From: a virus
Strand: one strand, 5' to 3'
Virus record (IMG/VR): IMGVR_UViG_3300027969_000175
Coordinates: 1 to 42,714 of that record
Length of the DNA: 42,714 bases
Positions 7,773 through 17,797 of the stretch are shown here, piece by piece. Position 1 is the first letter of the stretch. Each line of letters begins with the position of its first letter. The translations under genes and the position numbers were made by a program. The notes beneath the pieces were generated by a model. It ran no database searches, was not told where the DNA came from, and worked only from the letters and a program-made list of their open reading frames with translations.

Positions 7773-9860
7773 ATGTCAACAATAAAAATATCGCAATTAC
7801 CTCTGGTAACAACTTTTACCGCAAATACTCAAAATACAGTTTTTGTGGGTGTAGATTTGGACGCAGACTTGACAGGTCAATTTACTGCTCAATCAATTGC
7901 TAGAAATTTATTTTTAAATGAAACTCTTATTGTTGGTAATAATATTGTACAATTTGCTAATGTTATAGGTCAATTTTCAGGTAGTAGTCCAACGTATTTA
8001 CAAATCAATAATCAAAACTTTAATGCCAATGGATCAGCAGACTATGTAGCGTCAACCAGTGATTCCGATAATTCTTTTGGATTTATTGACATGGGTATTG
8101 AAGGTGCAAGTTATAATGGTGTTGTCGCTGGTTATCCAGCATTTAAACCATATGATGGTTACCTTTACATGGTGGGCAAGTCAGTTAATAGTCCAACAGG
8201 TAATTTGGTTATTGGTACACAAAACGCAAGTAATACTGTATTCATTAATGGTGGTGTTAACAATAATAATATTGTTGCTTTAATGACCGCCAATGGATTG
8301 GTACTCAACACACAATCTTATATTACTTTTGCTGATAACACAAGACAAATTACTAGCGCAGCAAGTCTTGACTATACAACCAAAGCGTCAGCAGTAGCAA
8401 ACAATGCTTCAGCTAATTCAATATTGTTACAAGCAGGATTAAATGCAGCTAATGCAAATATAGCAATTGCTTTGTCCAGTACTTCTGCAGCCAATTCAAA
8501 TATTGCCATATTACAGGCTGTTAATTTAACTCAGAACGATAATATTCAAACAGCAACAACTTTATCGCAATACGCACTTGGTGTACAAACAACTCAAAAT
8601 ACTCGAATTCAAACTGCTCAAAACCAAGCTAACGTTGCTGGTATTGTTGCTAATACTACTGCTGTGGTTGCTAACTCAGCAGTTCAAAATACTGCTCTTA
8701 TTGTTGTCAATTCTTTGTCAATAACAGGCAATTTAATTGCCAATACATTAAATCAAACTGCTTCGATTGATAATATTATATCAAACAATTTAACTCTTAA
8801 TAAAAACCTTACTGTTAATGGTTCTATTACTGCTAATACAGTACGAGGTAATGTGTTCTTCTCTAACATTACTACTGTTTATACTCAAGCAAATGCAATT
8901 CAATGGTTTGCACAATATGTGTCACCAGCACAATTTGATGGCCAAGTGTGGTATTCTGGAAATACTATTTCTTTGATACAAGATACGGATATTCCTGGTG
9001 ATAGACCTGCAATCTCTAAAGTATTATTTGAGCGGGTATATAATAATACCGGTTCAGCAATCCCAAATTCTTCGTGGGTTCGTCTTGCTGGCGGAGTTAC
9101 TAGCAATTCAGTACCTTTTGTTACTCTAGCAGATGCCACCAATGCAGCTAATTCACAAGTAGAAGGTTTTGTTAAAGTAGGAATTGCTGCAGGTGGTTAT
9201 GGATTTGTATACACCAGAGGTATTGTTGATGGCATGGACGCTTCTGCATTTGGTCAGAATGGTCAATTATTATTCCTATCAACTACTCCAGGACAAGCAA
9301 CTAATGCAGCACCAACAGGTGCTAACTCTGTTGTTTCTGTTGCTAAGATACTTTCAAACGGAACCGCCAACGGCAAACTACAAGTTGCAATTCAATCATT
9401 ACAAGCTTATGGTAAACCAAACGGTGCCATTTTATTTGCTAACAACAACTTAATTCAAGCAAGTAATACATTATTCATCAATGAACCTGCTGGTCGATTA
9501 AATGTGTCTAGTAGCATTTATGCTGCCAACGGCATTATTAATAAAACATCTGAATTTCCAAGTACTCAGACAGCAATCACTATTAATATGACTACTGATA
9601 CATGGGTAAAATGTAACGTAGGAGCATCACTTGCAATTACACCAACAGCCTTTAGTCCTGGTACTGAAGTGATTGTAATTGTAACTAATCCTAATACTGG
9701 CGGCGGCGCAAACAGAACAATTACTCATGGTGGTATAGCTTACAATTCATCGGTTGGTGCAACAAGTTTTGTTTTGGGTGGCACAACAACTGCTTTCATT
9801 AAGTACTATTCGCTTGATGGTGATTTAGCAAACACTTATGTTCAAGTAACCTATAGCTAA
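7773..9860 (+). CDS. Fibre-like virion protein embedded among wedge genes
   Basis: A 695-aa protein. The N-terminus MSTIKISQLPLVTTFTANTQ, followed by FVGVDLDADLTGQFTA, resembles fibre anchor domains of aquatic T4-like phages. Residues about 70-180 form a globular module (GSADYVAST ... FIDMGIEGASYNG ... YDGYLYMVGK ... LVIGTQNASNTVFINGG) that is clearly related to one inside the 2910-aa fibre at about bases 25110-25580. Residues about 205-310 are an Ala/Asn-rich helical stretch of the same style as the long fibre repeats. Residues about 375-550 and 590-695 look like C-terminal beta domains. It lies between the gp7-like gene and gp8, so it may attach to the wedge periphery. Its exact role is unknown. 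Confidence 0.7.
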   Translation: MSTIKISQLPLVTTFTANTQNTVFVGVDLDADLTGQFTAQSIARNLFLNETLIVGNNIVQFANVIGQFSGSSPTYLQINNQNFNANGSADYVASTSDSDNSFGFIDMGIEGASYNGVVAGYPAFKPYDGYLYMVGKSVNSPTGNLVIGTQNASNTVFINGGVNNNNIVALMTANGLVLNTQSYITFADNTRQITSAASLDYTTKASAVANNASANSILLQAGLNAANANIAIALSSTSAANSNIAILQAVNLTQNDNIQTATTLSQYALGVQTTQNTRIQTAQNQANVAGIVANTTAVVANSAVQNTALIVVNSLSITGNLIANTLNQTASIDNIISNNLTLNKNLTVNGSITANTVRGNVFFSNITTVYTQANAIQWFAQYVSPAQFDGQVWYSGNTISLIQDTDIPGDRPAISKVLFERVYNNTGSAIPNSSWVRLAGGVTSNSVPFVTLADATNAANSQVEGFVKVGIAAGGYGFVYTRGIVDGMDASAFGQNGQLLFLSTTPGQATNAAPTGANSVVSVAKILSNGTANGKLQVAIQSLQAYGKPNGAILFANNNLIQASNTLFINEPAGRLNVSSSIYAANGIINKTSEFPSTQTAITINMTTDTWVKCNVGASLAITPTAFSPGTEVIVIVTNPNTGGGANRTITHGGIAYNSSVGATSFVLGGTTTAFIKYYSLDGDLANTYVQVTYS

Positions 9861-9866
9861 TAAATA
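9859..9866 (+). promoter_or_regulatory. Late-type promoter core AATAAATA before gp8
   Basis: AATAAATA overlaps the stop codon of the preceding gene and ends 4 bases before the gp8 ATG, the same spacing as at gp25. The T4-type start site would fall on or next to the ATG, so the transcript would be leaderless. Consistent with that, no purine-rich ribosome site is visible in the 20 bases before the ATG. This is inference from a 7-base core. Confidence 0.4.
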
Positions 9867-9870
9867 AACC

Positions 9871-11235
9871 ATGGCATATAAAAATATATTAACTTACGCA
9901 GCAAAAGTTTCTCAAGTAGAGCAAACTTACTATTCACCTACTTCGGTATTGCCTATTACTGGTCTGCCAATAAGTTCAATTTATATTTTTCTTTCTCGTA
10001 TTGATCCATGGTTAAATGATTTAAATCCTGATACACCACAACAAACTCAACAATACATTAAAAGTGTTTTTAAAAGTATGTTTGTTGCAAAATTAGTTAA
10101 TCAAAATAATATTTCACCTGTGATAGAAAGACACGATTGGTTATCAGGCACAACATATAATTATTACCAAGATGATATTGATATGTTTCAAGTGGATCAA
10201 AATGGTTTTAATGTTATAAATTATTATATTCGTAATAGTTATGACCAAGTATTTAAATGTTTGTGGAATAATCTTGGCGCACCATCAACAGTAGAACCTT
10301 ATTTTCAACCAGGAAACTATGGAGTAAATAATATATTCAAAGGTTCTGATGGTTACAAATGGAAATATATGTACACCATTGATGTAGGTACCAAAAAAAC
10401 ATTTATGGATGCAACTTGGATACCTGTGCCAGTAGGAGAAAATACCCCAAACCCATTACAAAGTGCAGCCGGATCTGGTGACATTGAAGTAATTAATGTT
10501 ACCAATGGAGGTTCTGGTTATGATTCAGCAAACGGTGCAATTACGGTAACTATTGCTGGTGATGGTACAGGTGCTGAGGGATTGGCAGTAGCAAATGCAT
10601 CCGGATCAATTACCGATATTATTGTAACAAACGCAGGAACAAATTATAGTTATGCGACAGTAACTATTACATCAAGTCTTGGTTCGGGCGCAACGGCCAT
10701 AGCTCCAGTAAGTCCAATCGGTGGCCATGGTTTTGATCCTGTATCAGAATTGGGTGTCAAAGCCGCAATGATTACTGCCGAATTTAATGGTTCTGAAGGT
10801 GGATATATTCCAACTGATGTAAATTATCGTCAAAGTGGTATTTTAATTAATCCAACATCTTTGCAAAATTATCCATATCCGGCTAATGGCCAAATTTATT
10901 CTACCAGTACGGATTTGGTTGTTTCGACAGGCTTTGGTGCATATGTGAGTGACGAAATTGTTTATCAAGGTAGCATAGCTAATCCAACATTTAAGGCAAC
11001 TATGTTGAGTTTTAATTCAACAACCAATGTGGTTAAGTTGATAAATATAACGGGAACACCTCTTGTTAATCAACCAATTTTTGGTGTCACATCACAAACA
11101 GCTCGAACTATTTTAACTTACAATACTCCAAATTTTGTACCATTTTCTGGTTATTTGTCACAAATACAAAACCGAAGTGGTGTTGAAAGAAGTCCGGATG
11201 GAATAGAACAATTTAGATTTGTATTAGGATACTAA
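9871..11235 (+). CDS. 8: Baseplate wedge protein gp8
   Basis: A 454-aa protein beginning MAYKNILTYAAKVSQVE. It contains IYIFLSRIDPWLNDLNPDTP, then a helical segment and ERHDWLSGTTYNYYQDD, and further on YKWKYMYTIDVG with a WIPVP strand, all typical of gp8 of aquatic T4-like phages. It ends in RSGVERSPDGIEQFRFVLGY, also conserved. gp8 is a dimer on the outer wedge that contacts gp7 and gp10 in T4. T4 gp8 is 334 aa; most of the extra length here is an inserted beta module at about 204-277 (VTNGGSGYDSANGAITVTI ... VTNAGTNYSYATVTI). The stop is followed 9 bases later by the next ATG. No clear ribosome site precedes it. Confidence 0.92.
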   Translation: MAYKNILTYAAKVSQVEQTYYSPTSVLPITGLPISSIYIFLSRIDPWLNDLNPDTPQQTQQYIKSVFKSMFVAKLVNQNNISPVIERHDWLSGTTYNYYQDDIDMFQVDQNGFNVINYYIRNSYDQVFKCLWNNLGAPSTVEPYFQPGNYGVNNIFKGSDGYKWKYMYTIDVGTKKTFMDATWIPVPVGENTPNPLQSAAGSGDIEVINVTNGGSGYDSANGAITVTIAGDGTGAEGLAVANASGSITDIIVTNAGTNYSYATVTITSSLGSGATAIAPVSPIGGHGFDPVSELGVKAAMITAEFNGSEGGYIPTDVNYRQSGILINPTSLQNYPYPANGQIYSTSTDLVVSTGFGAYVSDEIVYQGSIANPTFKATMLSFNSTTNVVKLINITGTPLVNQPIFGVTSQTARTILTYNTPNFVPFSGYLSQIQNRSGVERSPDGIEQFRFVLGY

Positions 11236-11244
11236 GGGAATAAA

Positions 11245-14200
11245 ATGTCTTTAAATTTTAACGTTGATCCGTATTATGATGATTTTGATCCTGCAAAAAA
11301 TTACCATCGTATTCTTTTTAAGCCTGGTTACGCTGTTCAAGCTCGTGAATTAACACAAACTCAATCCATTCTGCAAAATCAAATCTCTAATTTTGCCGAT
11401 AACATTTTTAAACAAAATACTCCCATTACTGGTGGCCAAATAACCACCAATTTAAATTGTTTTTATGTTAAATTACAAACAACTTTTAATAATGTAACTA
11501 TTAATCCTACAACTTTTGTTGAAAAATCAATTCAAGATATCACGGGTACTGTTAAAGCTCGTATTATTGCTGCAGCTTCTAGTAGTGGTATTGCTGGAGA
11601 TCCTCCTACAATTATTGTAACATATACATCTGGTGTACAATTTACTAATGGTGATGTAATCTATGATGCAATTTCTTTACAGCCTATAGCGCAAGCAATT
11701 ACTTCTGCTGCTGTTGGTTCAAGTTCTGTTGCTTCTGTTTCTCAAGGTGTATTTTATATTTCTTCTAATTACACCACACCATCCGGTGAAGTAATTACTA
11801 AAGGCACATTTGTACAAGTAAACCCACAGACTGCTATTTTGGACAAATATGATAGTATTCCAAATTTAAGAGTTGGTTTAAATATTGTAGAATCAATTAC
11901 AACATATTTAAATGATTCTTCTTTATTGGATCCTGCTATTGGTGCTTCAAATTATCAAGCTCCTGGTGCAGACCGTTATAAAATTGATTTAGTATTAGAA
12001 ACAAGACCATTATTATTAGGTAATGATGATTCATTTATTGAATTAATTCGTGTAATTAATGGTGAAGTTCAAACAATTGTAAACGGAACAGTATATAACG
12101 TTATTGATGATTATTTTGCAAAACGTGATTATGAAACCAATGGTGATTACATTGTTAATGATTTTAGATTAACTCCAAAAGCAAATACGGCAGACAGTTC
12201 AAATAATACTTACATCATGAGTGTTGGTAAAGGTATTGCATATGTTCACGGTTATCGTATTGAAAATCAAGCGCCAATTGATTTAACAACAAATCGCTCT
12301 AGAGTTACCGTATCACAAAATAATAATCCAACATATATGTCTTATGGTAATTATTTTTATGTTGACACAGTTCGTGGTGCAAATGGACAATTCTTTGACA
12401 CAACCACATATTCAAATGTAGACTTTCATTGTGTAACTGTGGCAAACGTAAGTGTTGCAAGTTCTAGTTCTTATTCTTCAACTGTTGTCGCAACAGGTTA
12501 TATTCGTGGATTAGAATTTGACCACTCTACTGGTACAACTGCAAATTCTTATGTGTATCGTATGTATGTTGATGGTCTACAAGCAAATAGTATTAGCGCC
12601 AATGTAACAGCGGCAACACCTAATACTGTAACGTTTCCAGCTTACTTCTCTGCATCAAACACTGCATATCCAGGCATGACCATTACCATCTACAATGGTA
12701 CAGACGCCGGTGATAGCCGCACAATTGTTGCTTACAATGGTGTTTCTAAAGTAGCAACAATCAATCAAAATTGGACAACAACTCCCGATACAACATCACA
12801 GTATACATTAAATTTTGATATTAAATATGCAAATACTGTGGTGTTTGCAAATAAATCTTCTTTCCCAGCACAAATATATTCTACCGCTCTTATTGATGAA
12901 TCAAGCAAAGCGAATGGTGTTCCATTAGGTTTAACAACATTACAGAACCCAACATATCCAGAATTAATTTTCCCTGTTGGAAATCCTTATGTTGCCAACT
13001 TAACAAATACAACTTACACCACACAACAATTGTGGAGAAATGTTGGTTTTACTTCTACTGGTGTTGGTTCTACGGTTTCAACAGCACTACAATATACTGG
13101 CGACTATTCAAATGTTATTCGTCATATTGGTACCGGCGGTTCAACCCTTTCATCTTCATTAGTTAAACAAAATTTTGTTATTGTTGTTACTGCTGTTGGT
13201 GGAGGATGTACATTAAATGTGGGTGAAGTTGTTCCTTGGACAACAACAGGAAGAACAGTAGTTTTAAGTTCAGATGCTTCAACAGCAACATTACAAGCAT
13301 CAGATGTTGGTGGTACATTTACAGCAACTATTCTTGTTACTGTTTACGCAGTTAATGCTGATAATACTACTCACTTGTTGAGAAATAAAACATTAATAAC
13401 AGGAAATACAACAGTTATTAATTCCAGTAATACTCAAGTTGCAACATACACTTATGTAGATAATACAGCAACAACATCAAAAGGTCAAGTTTATATACAA
13501 AATGCTGGAATAGTAAATCCAGGAAAACCACAAAGTTTATACTTATCAGATGTTAAAAATATTGTTCGTGTTATTGATACCGGCAGTTCAGGCACTTTAC
13601 CAACTGCGGCTATGTTGGTTTCAGGTTCCTCATACGATATAACCAATAGATTTAGTTTTGATAATGGCCAAAGAGATGGATTTTATGACCATGCTTCGAT
13701 TACATTAAAACCTGGATATCCTAAACCTTCTGGCAATATGTTGGTTGTTTTAAATTATTATCAACATACTGGTGGAGATGGATATTTTAGTGTACAATCT
13801 TATTTGAATGAAGCTTATCAACAAATTCCACAATATACTAGTAAAGCTGGTATAGTATATGCACTTAGAGATTGTTTAGATTTTAGACCAGCAAGATTGA
13901 ATGCTCAAACATTAATGACATTCCGTTATTCAAATAGTGGAGATACAACAAAGTATGGAGTATTTCTACCAATAGATATGTCCACATTTACAGGATATTA
14001 TAATTATTATTTGGGTAGAAGGGATAAATTAGTTTTAACAAAAGATAAGAGTTTTAAAGTTATTGAAGGTACTCCTTCGATTACTCCTTTATTCCCCGCT
14101 CAGCCAGATGGTGCACTTGTAATAGCAAATTTAACTTTGGATCCTTATACTGGTTATTTACCAACAGAAGCACCTTCTGGTTCCGTGCCAAATCTATCGA

Positions 14201-17200
14201 TTGAAAAAGTTAAACACAAGCGTTATACAATGGAAGATATTGCAGGATTAGAAAAACGTATTAACAATGTTGAGTATTACGCATCTTTGAGCCAATTAGA
14301 GCAGACTGCAACTTCTCAACAAATTTCTGATGCTTATGGATTAAATCGATTTAAAAACGGTATTATTGTTGATGACTTTTCTAGTTATGCAACTGCCGAT
14401 ACTTTAAGTCAAGATTATTCTGCTACAATTAATCGCCGTGAAAGAAGAATGACGGCATCACAAAATGTTAAAAATTATCCACTAAAAGCTTCAGCTTTAG
14501 CTTACAACATGGGATTGCCTTCTTCAACAACCTCAAGTGCATTAGGTTACAATATTAGTTATGATGGTTATATAAATTATTTTACTTTGCCTTATACAAC
14601 AGCAAATGTGTTTACTCAAAAATTGGCTTCTAGAACAACCAATGTTAATCCTTTTGCTTATGTAACTAGAGAAGGAACACTATCTTTATCTCCAAATATG
14701 GATAATTGGGTAGACACAAATTGGTCTCCATCATTATTAATTACTGATCCAAATTTACAAGTATTCCAAGCTAGTGAAAATATTAGCGTACTATCTTCTG
14801 GTGATTGGAAAACAGTTTCGGGAACAACAACTAGTGATACAACTTTCACAGAAGGACATGGAATTAATCCAAGTCCATTTGGTTTTGTTGGTTTTTCAAC
14901 TTCAACAAGTGTAACAACTACACAACAAGTAAAAACAGACATTCTTGGACCATACGATAAAATTGGTAGCACATATTCATTGAATAATGGTTACATTACT
15001 GACATTTCTATTTTACCATATATTAGACCACAACAAGTTGTTGTTCGTGCTCAGAGTTTGTTAACAAATTCTCCAGTTACAGCATATTTTGACAACGCAA
15101 GTATTACAAATTATATTCGTAAAACAAACGTTATTGAATTAACAAATGTTACAGGTGCATTTAAACAAGATGATGTATTAGGTTATTATTCAAGTGGTAT
15201 ATTTACTCCGACTGCGAGAGTTGTTGGAGTATACAATTATGCAAATACAAATAGTACAAGACTATATGTTGCTGCCGATCCTTCTTCCACAACATATAAT
15301 AATTCTTTATCTTTGGTAAATGGTTTCTTTGATGTTAACGGAATTTATCAAGGTAACACTGCAAGAGGTACAATAGCCTCGACCAAACATTATGGTGGCA
15401 GAATTAGAAACGCCAATACAACAACCTCGGTTCAATTGTCTGTATTGGCATCAACAACAGATGATTATTATACTGGTAACACAATTTATATTTGTGCCGG
15501 TACAGGTAAAAATCAATCTGCAACGATTTCTAATTATTATGGTGCAAACCAAGTTGCGATGTTATCTTCTTCTATTACTAGTGCTAATGGTGATGTTTAT
15601 TCTATTGGAAGTTTCTCAACTGATGAAACTGGTGCTTTCTATGGTATCTTTAATTTACCAGATAATACTTTCCATACTGGCGAAAGAGTATTACGAGTAG
15701 ATAATAGCACAGGAGGAAACCAAACTTCAGCAACAACATATGCAGAAGCAACCTATTATGCTGAAGGTTTACAAACAACTCAACAGCGTGTAGATTTTGG
15801 TGCTTCTCCTGCTGGCGCCAAAGGTACATTTACTCAAACGTCACAACAACAAGTAACATCGGTTTCTGTATCTCAAAGTCCTTGGGATCCAGTTGCACAA
15901 GGATTTATTGTATCTAAGAAAAATTATCCAAATGGTATTTTCTTAAATTCTATTAAATTATTCTTTAGGACTAAACCCACCACAGAAAATGTTCCTGTAA
16001 CATTATCGATTGTTGGCACATTAAATGGTTATCCTAATGGTGATACATTGGATCATTCTGTTGTTACTTTAACACCAGATATGGTTAACACATCTGAAAC
16101 TCCACAATATTTGGATAACACAACTTCAACAACATTCCAATTTTCTGTGCCGGTCTATATTCAATCTGATGTATTATATACATTTATTGTAAAGACTGAT
16201 AGTAATCAATACACATTATGGACTGCCGCTAACGGAGATACGGCTGTAGGTTCTTCTGCCAAGAATTTGCCAACGGATAGTACACCTTCTGTTGTTACTA
16301 AAATTGGTGGTGCACCTTATGTTGGAGGTTTGTTTATATCTCAAAATTCTCAAACATGGTCAGCTGACCAAAACCAAGCATTAATGATGGTTGCAGACCA
16401 ATGTGTATTTACAACTAGTGCAACACCACAGATTCCTTATCTAATACCAAAATTAAATCCACAAAGAGAGTTAATTGAACAGTCTGTTGATTATTATACA
16501 AATGCAAACAATGTTTCAAATACTTTGAATTCAATTTCAAATACACCAACATATGTTGACGCATTTAACATTACAACAACAGATTTTGTTCCCACAACAA
16601 CACAAGTTTCTTACAATTATGTTGCTACTTTAGCTAGTGGTTCAAGTGCTGGTTATAAAAATATTACACCTGGAAAATATGGTACTGCAACTGCAGATGA
16701 CATTTATTTGGATGATGGCAATGGCGAGCGAGTAATTTTACCATATTCAAATAATTCATTTATATTAAATGCAACATTATCATCTACTGATCCTTATGTT
16801 ACTCCAGTAATTTCTGATGCCGGTTTAAGTGCTTATGCAATTAATTGGAACATCAATAATTGTTCATTATCAAATAGTTTGATTCAGTTAGCTTCTGGTG
16901 GAACAGGTTACAGCAATAATGCAAATCTTTCAGTAACAATATCTGCTCCAACAGGATATGGTGGTTCTTCTGCTATTGCTGCAGCCAATGTACAAAATGG
17001 AGTTATTAAATCAATCTATATTGTTGATGGTGGTTCAGGTTATTTGACAACACCAACAATTACAATTACTGATGCCAATACTACTCCAGGTACTGGTGCT
17101 TCTGCCAATGTAATTGGTGAAACTTCTCAAGTTGGCGGTCCTGCTCTTACAAAATATGTAACAAGACCAATTCAATTAGCACAAGGTAACGATTCTGGTG

Positions 17201-17571
17201 ATTTGAATGTTTATTTAACTGCTTATAGACCACCAAATACAGATATCAATGTTTATTATAAAATATTGAATCGTAATGACACTCAAGGTCTTAATAATAG
17301 TTCTTGGCAGTTAATGACAAAAATTAATAACAGTAATACACAATTTTCATTAACTAGAACAGATACTTATGAATACGCTTTTGCTCCTGGTACAGCAGGT
17401 GTTGACCAAGGTTATGTAAGTTATGTAAGTTCAACAACTGGTCAAACATATACAACATTTAGTCAATTTGCAATTAAGATTGTTTTAACAACAACCGACA
17501 GTACTTTTGTTCCATATGTAACTGATATGCGAGCTCTTGCTTTACCGTCTAACGTAAATACAACATTCTAA
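11245..17571 (+). CDS. Giant DUF4815-type baseplate/fibre structural protein
   Basis: A 2108-aa protein with AAGGGA just before the ATG. The N-terminus has VDPYYDDFDPAKNYHRILFK, then PGYAVQARELTQTQSILQNQ, the usual opening of DUF4815 virion proteins of aquatic T4-like phages. Residues about 462-525 hold a small module ending VAYNGVSKVATINQNW and TPDTTSQYTL that recurs in the beta-helix fibre. Around 988-1020 is KHKRYTMEDIAGLEKRINNV, then EYYASLSQLEQ, a conserved helical segment of the family. SPWDPVAQGFIVSKKNYPNG at about 1546 begins a conserved C-terminal region. A GxGY module (ASGGTGYSN ... DGGSGYLTTPTITI) sits at about 1877-1960. A role as a gp9/gp10-like peripheral baseplate part that holds fibres is plausible from position. 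Unlike the other large fibres it has several scattered cysteines. Confidence 0.8.
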   Translation: MSLNFNVDPYYDDFDPAKNYHRILFKPGYAVQARELTQTQSILQNQISNFADNIFKQNTPITGGQITTNLNCFYVKLQTTFNNVTINPTTFVEKSIQDITGTVKARIIAAASSSGIAGDPPTIIVTYTSGVQFTNGDVIYDAISLQPIAQAITSAAVGSSSVASVSQGVFYISSNYTTPSGEVITKGTFVQVNPQTAILDKYDSIPNLRVGLNIVESITTYLNDSSLLDPAIGASNYQAPGADRYKIDLVLETRPLLLGNDDSFIELIRVINGEVQTIVNGTVYNVIDDYFAKRDYETNGDYIVNDFRLTPKANTADSSNNTYIMSVGKGIAYVHGYRIENQAPIDLTTNRSRVTVSQNNNPTYMSYGNYFYVDTVRGANGQFFDTTTYSNVDFHCVTVANVSVASSSSYSSTVVATGYIRGLEFDHSTGTTANSYVYRMYVDGLQANSISANVTAATPNTVTFPAYFSASNTAYPGMTITIYNGTDAGDSRTIVAYNGVSKVATINQNWTTTPDTTSQYTLNFDIKYANTVVFANKSSFPAQIYSTALIDESSKANGVPLGLTTLQNPTYPELIFPVGNPYVANLTNTTYTTQQLWRNVGFTSTGVGSTVSTALQYTGDYSNVIRHIGTGGSTLSSSLVKQNFVIVVTAVGGGCTLNVGEVVPWTTTGRTVVLSSDASTATLQASDVGGTFTATILVTVYAVNADNTTHLLRNKTLITGNTTVINSSNTQVATYTYVDNTATTSKGQVYIQNAGIVNPGKPQSLYLSDVKNIVRVIDTGSSGTLPTAAMLVSGSSYDITNRFSFDNGQRDGFYDHASITLKPGYPKPSGNMLVVLNYYQHTGGDGYFSVQSYLNEAYQQIPQYTSKAGIVYALRDCLDFRPARLNAQTLMTFRYSNSGDTTKYGVFLPIDMSTFTGYYNYYLGRRDKLVLTKDKSFKVIEGTPSITPLFPAQPDGALVIANLTLDPYTGYLPTEAPSGSVPNLSIEKVKHKRYTMEDIAGLEKRINNVEYYASLSQLEQTATSQQISDAYGLNRFKNGIIVDDFSSYATADTLSQDYSATINRRERRMTASQNVKNYPLKASALAYNMGLPSSTTSSALGYNISYDGYINYFTLPYTTANVFTQKLASRTTNVNPFAYVTREGTLSLSPNMDNWVDTNWSPSLLITDPNLQVFQASENISVLSSGDWKTVSGTTTSDTTFTEGHGINPSPFGFVGFSTSTSVTTTQQVKTDILGPYDKIGSTYSLNNGYITDISILPYIRPQQVVVRAQSLLTNSPVTAYFDNASITNYIRKTNVIELTNVTGAFKQDDVLGYYSSGIFTPTARVVGVYNYANTNSTRLYVAADPSSTTYNNSLSLVNGFFDVNGIYQGNTARGTIASTKHYGGRIRNANTTTSVQLSVLASTTDDYYTGNTIYICAGTGKNQSATISNYYGANQVAMLSSSITSANGDVYSIGSFSTDETGAFYGIFNLPDNTFHTGERVLRVDNSTGGNQTSATTYAEATYYAEGLQTTQQRVDFGASPAGAKGTFTQTSQQQVTSVSVSQSPWDPVAQGFIVSKKNYPNGIFLNSIKLFFRTKPTTENVPVTLSIVGTLNGYPNGDTLDHSVVTLTPDMVNTSETPQYLDNTTSTTFQFSVPVYIQSDVLYTFIVKTDSNQYTLWTAANGDTAVGSSAKNLPTDSTPSVVTKIGGAPYVGGLFISQNSQTWSADQNQALMMVADQCVFTTSATPQIPYLIPKLNPQRELIEQSVDYYTNANNVSNTLNSISNTPTYVDAFNITTTDFVPTTTQVSYNYVATLASGSSAGYKNITPGKYGTATADDIYLDDGNGERVILPYSNNSFILNATLSSTDPYVTPVISDAGLSAYAINWNINNCSLSNSLIQLASGGTGYSNNANLSVTISAPTGYGGSSAIAAANVQNGVIKSIYIVDGGSGYLTTPTITITDANTTPGTGASANVIGETSQVGGPALTKYVTRPIQLAQGNDSGDLNVYLTAYRPPNTDINVYYKILNRNDTQGLNNSSWQLMTKINNSNTQFSLTRTDTYEYAFAPGTAGVDQGYVSYVSSTTGQTYTTFSQFAIKIVLTTTDSTFVPYVTDMRALALPSNVNTTF

Positions 17572-17572
17572 T

Positions 17573-17797
17573 ATGATAGTTCAAATACCTGGCACCAGTT
17601 TAGTTCGTGATACAACCTCTATGGCTTTGATTAATCAAGACCAAAATGGTTTAAATGAATACATGAAAAAAAGAAAGCTTTTGGAAAGTCAAAAAAACGA
17701 AATAAATAATATGAAATCAGATATTTCTGAGCTTAAAGGTGATATGCAAGAAATCAAACAATTAATTTTAAAATTAGTGGAAAAGTCAAATGGCTAA
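17573..17797 (+). CDS. Small coiled-coil protein, 74 aa
   Basis: A short gene that starts 1 base after the giant protein's stop and overlaps the next gene by 8 bases. Residues 1-30 contain VQIPGTSLVRDTTSMALINQ, a segment resembling small proteins found beside baseplate genes in aquatic T4-like phages. Residues about 30-72 are Lys/Glu-rich with heptad spacing of hydrophobics (MKSDISELKGDMQEIKQLIL), a strong coiled-coil prediction by eye. It could be a chaperone or linker for the neighbouring fibre. The function is not known to me. Confidence 0.8.
   Translation: MIVQIPGTSLVRDTTSMALINQDQNGLNEYMKKRKLLESQKNEINNMKSDISELKGDMQEIKQLILKLVEKSNG

Noticed and set aside
11030-11060. ATAAATA-type matches inside genes (for example near 7423 and 11040)
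   Set aside because: Such 7-base matches are expected by chance in AT-rich coding sequence and are not followed by a gene start.
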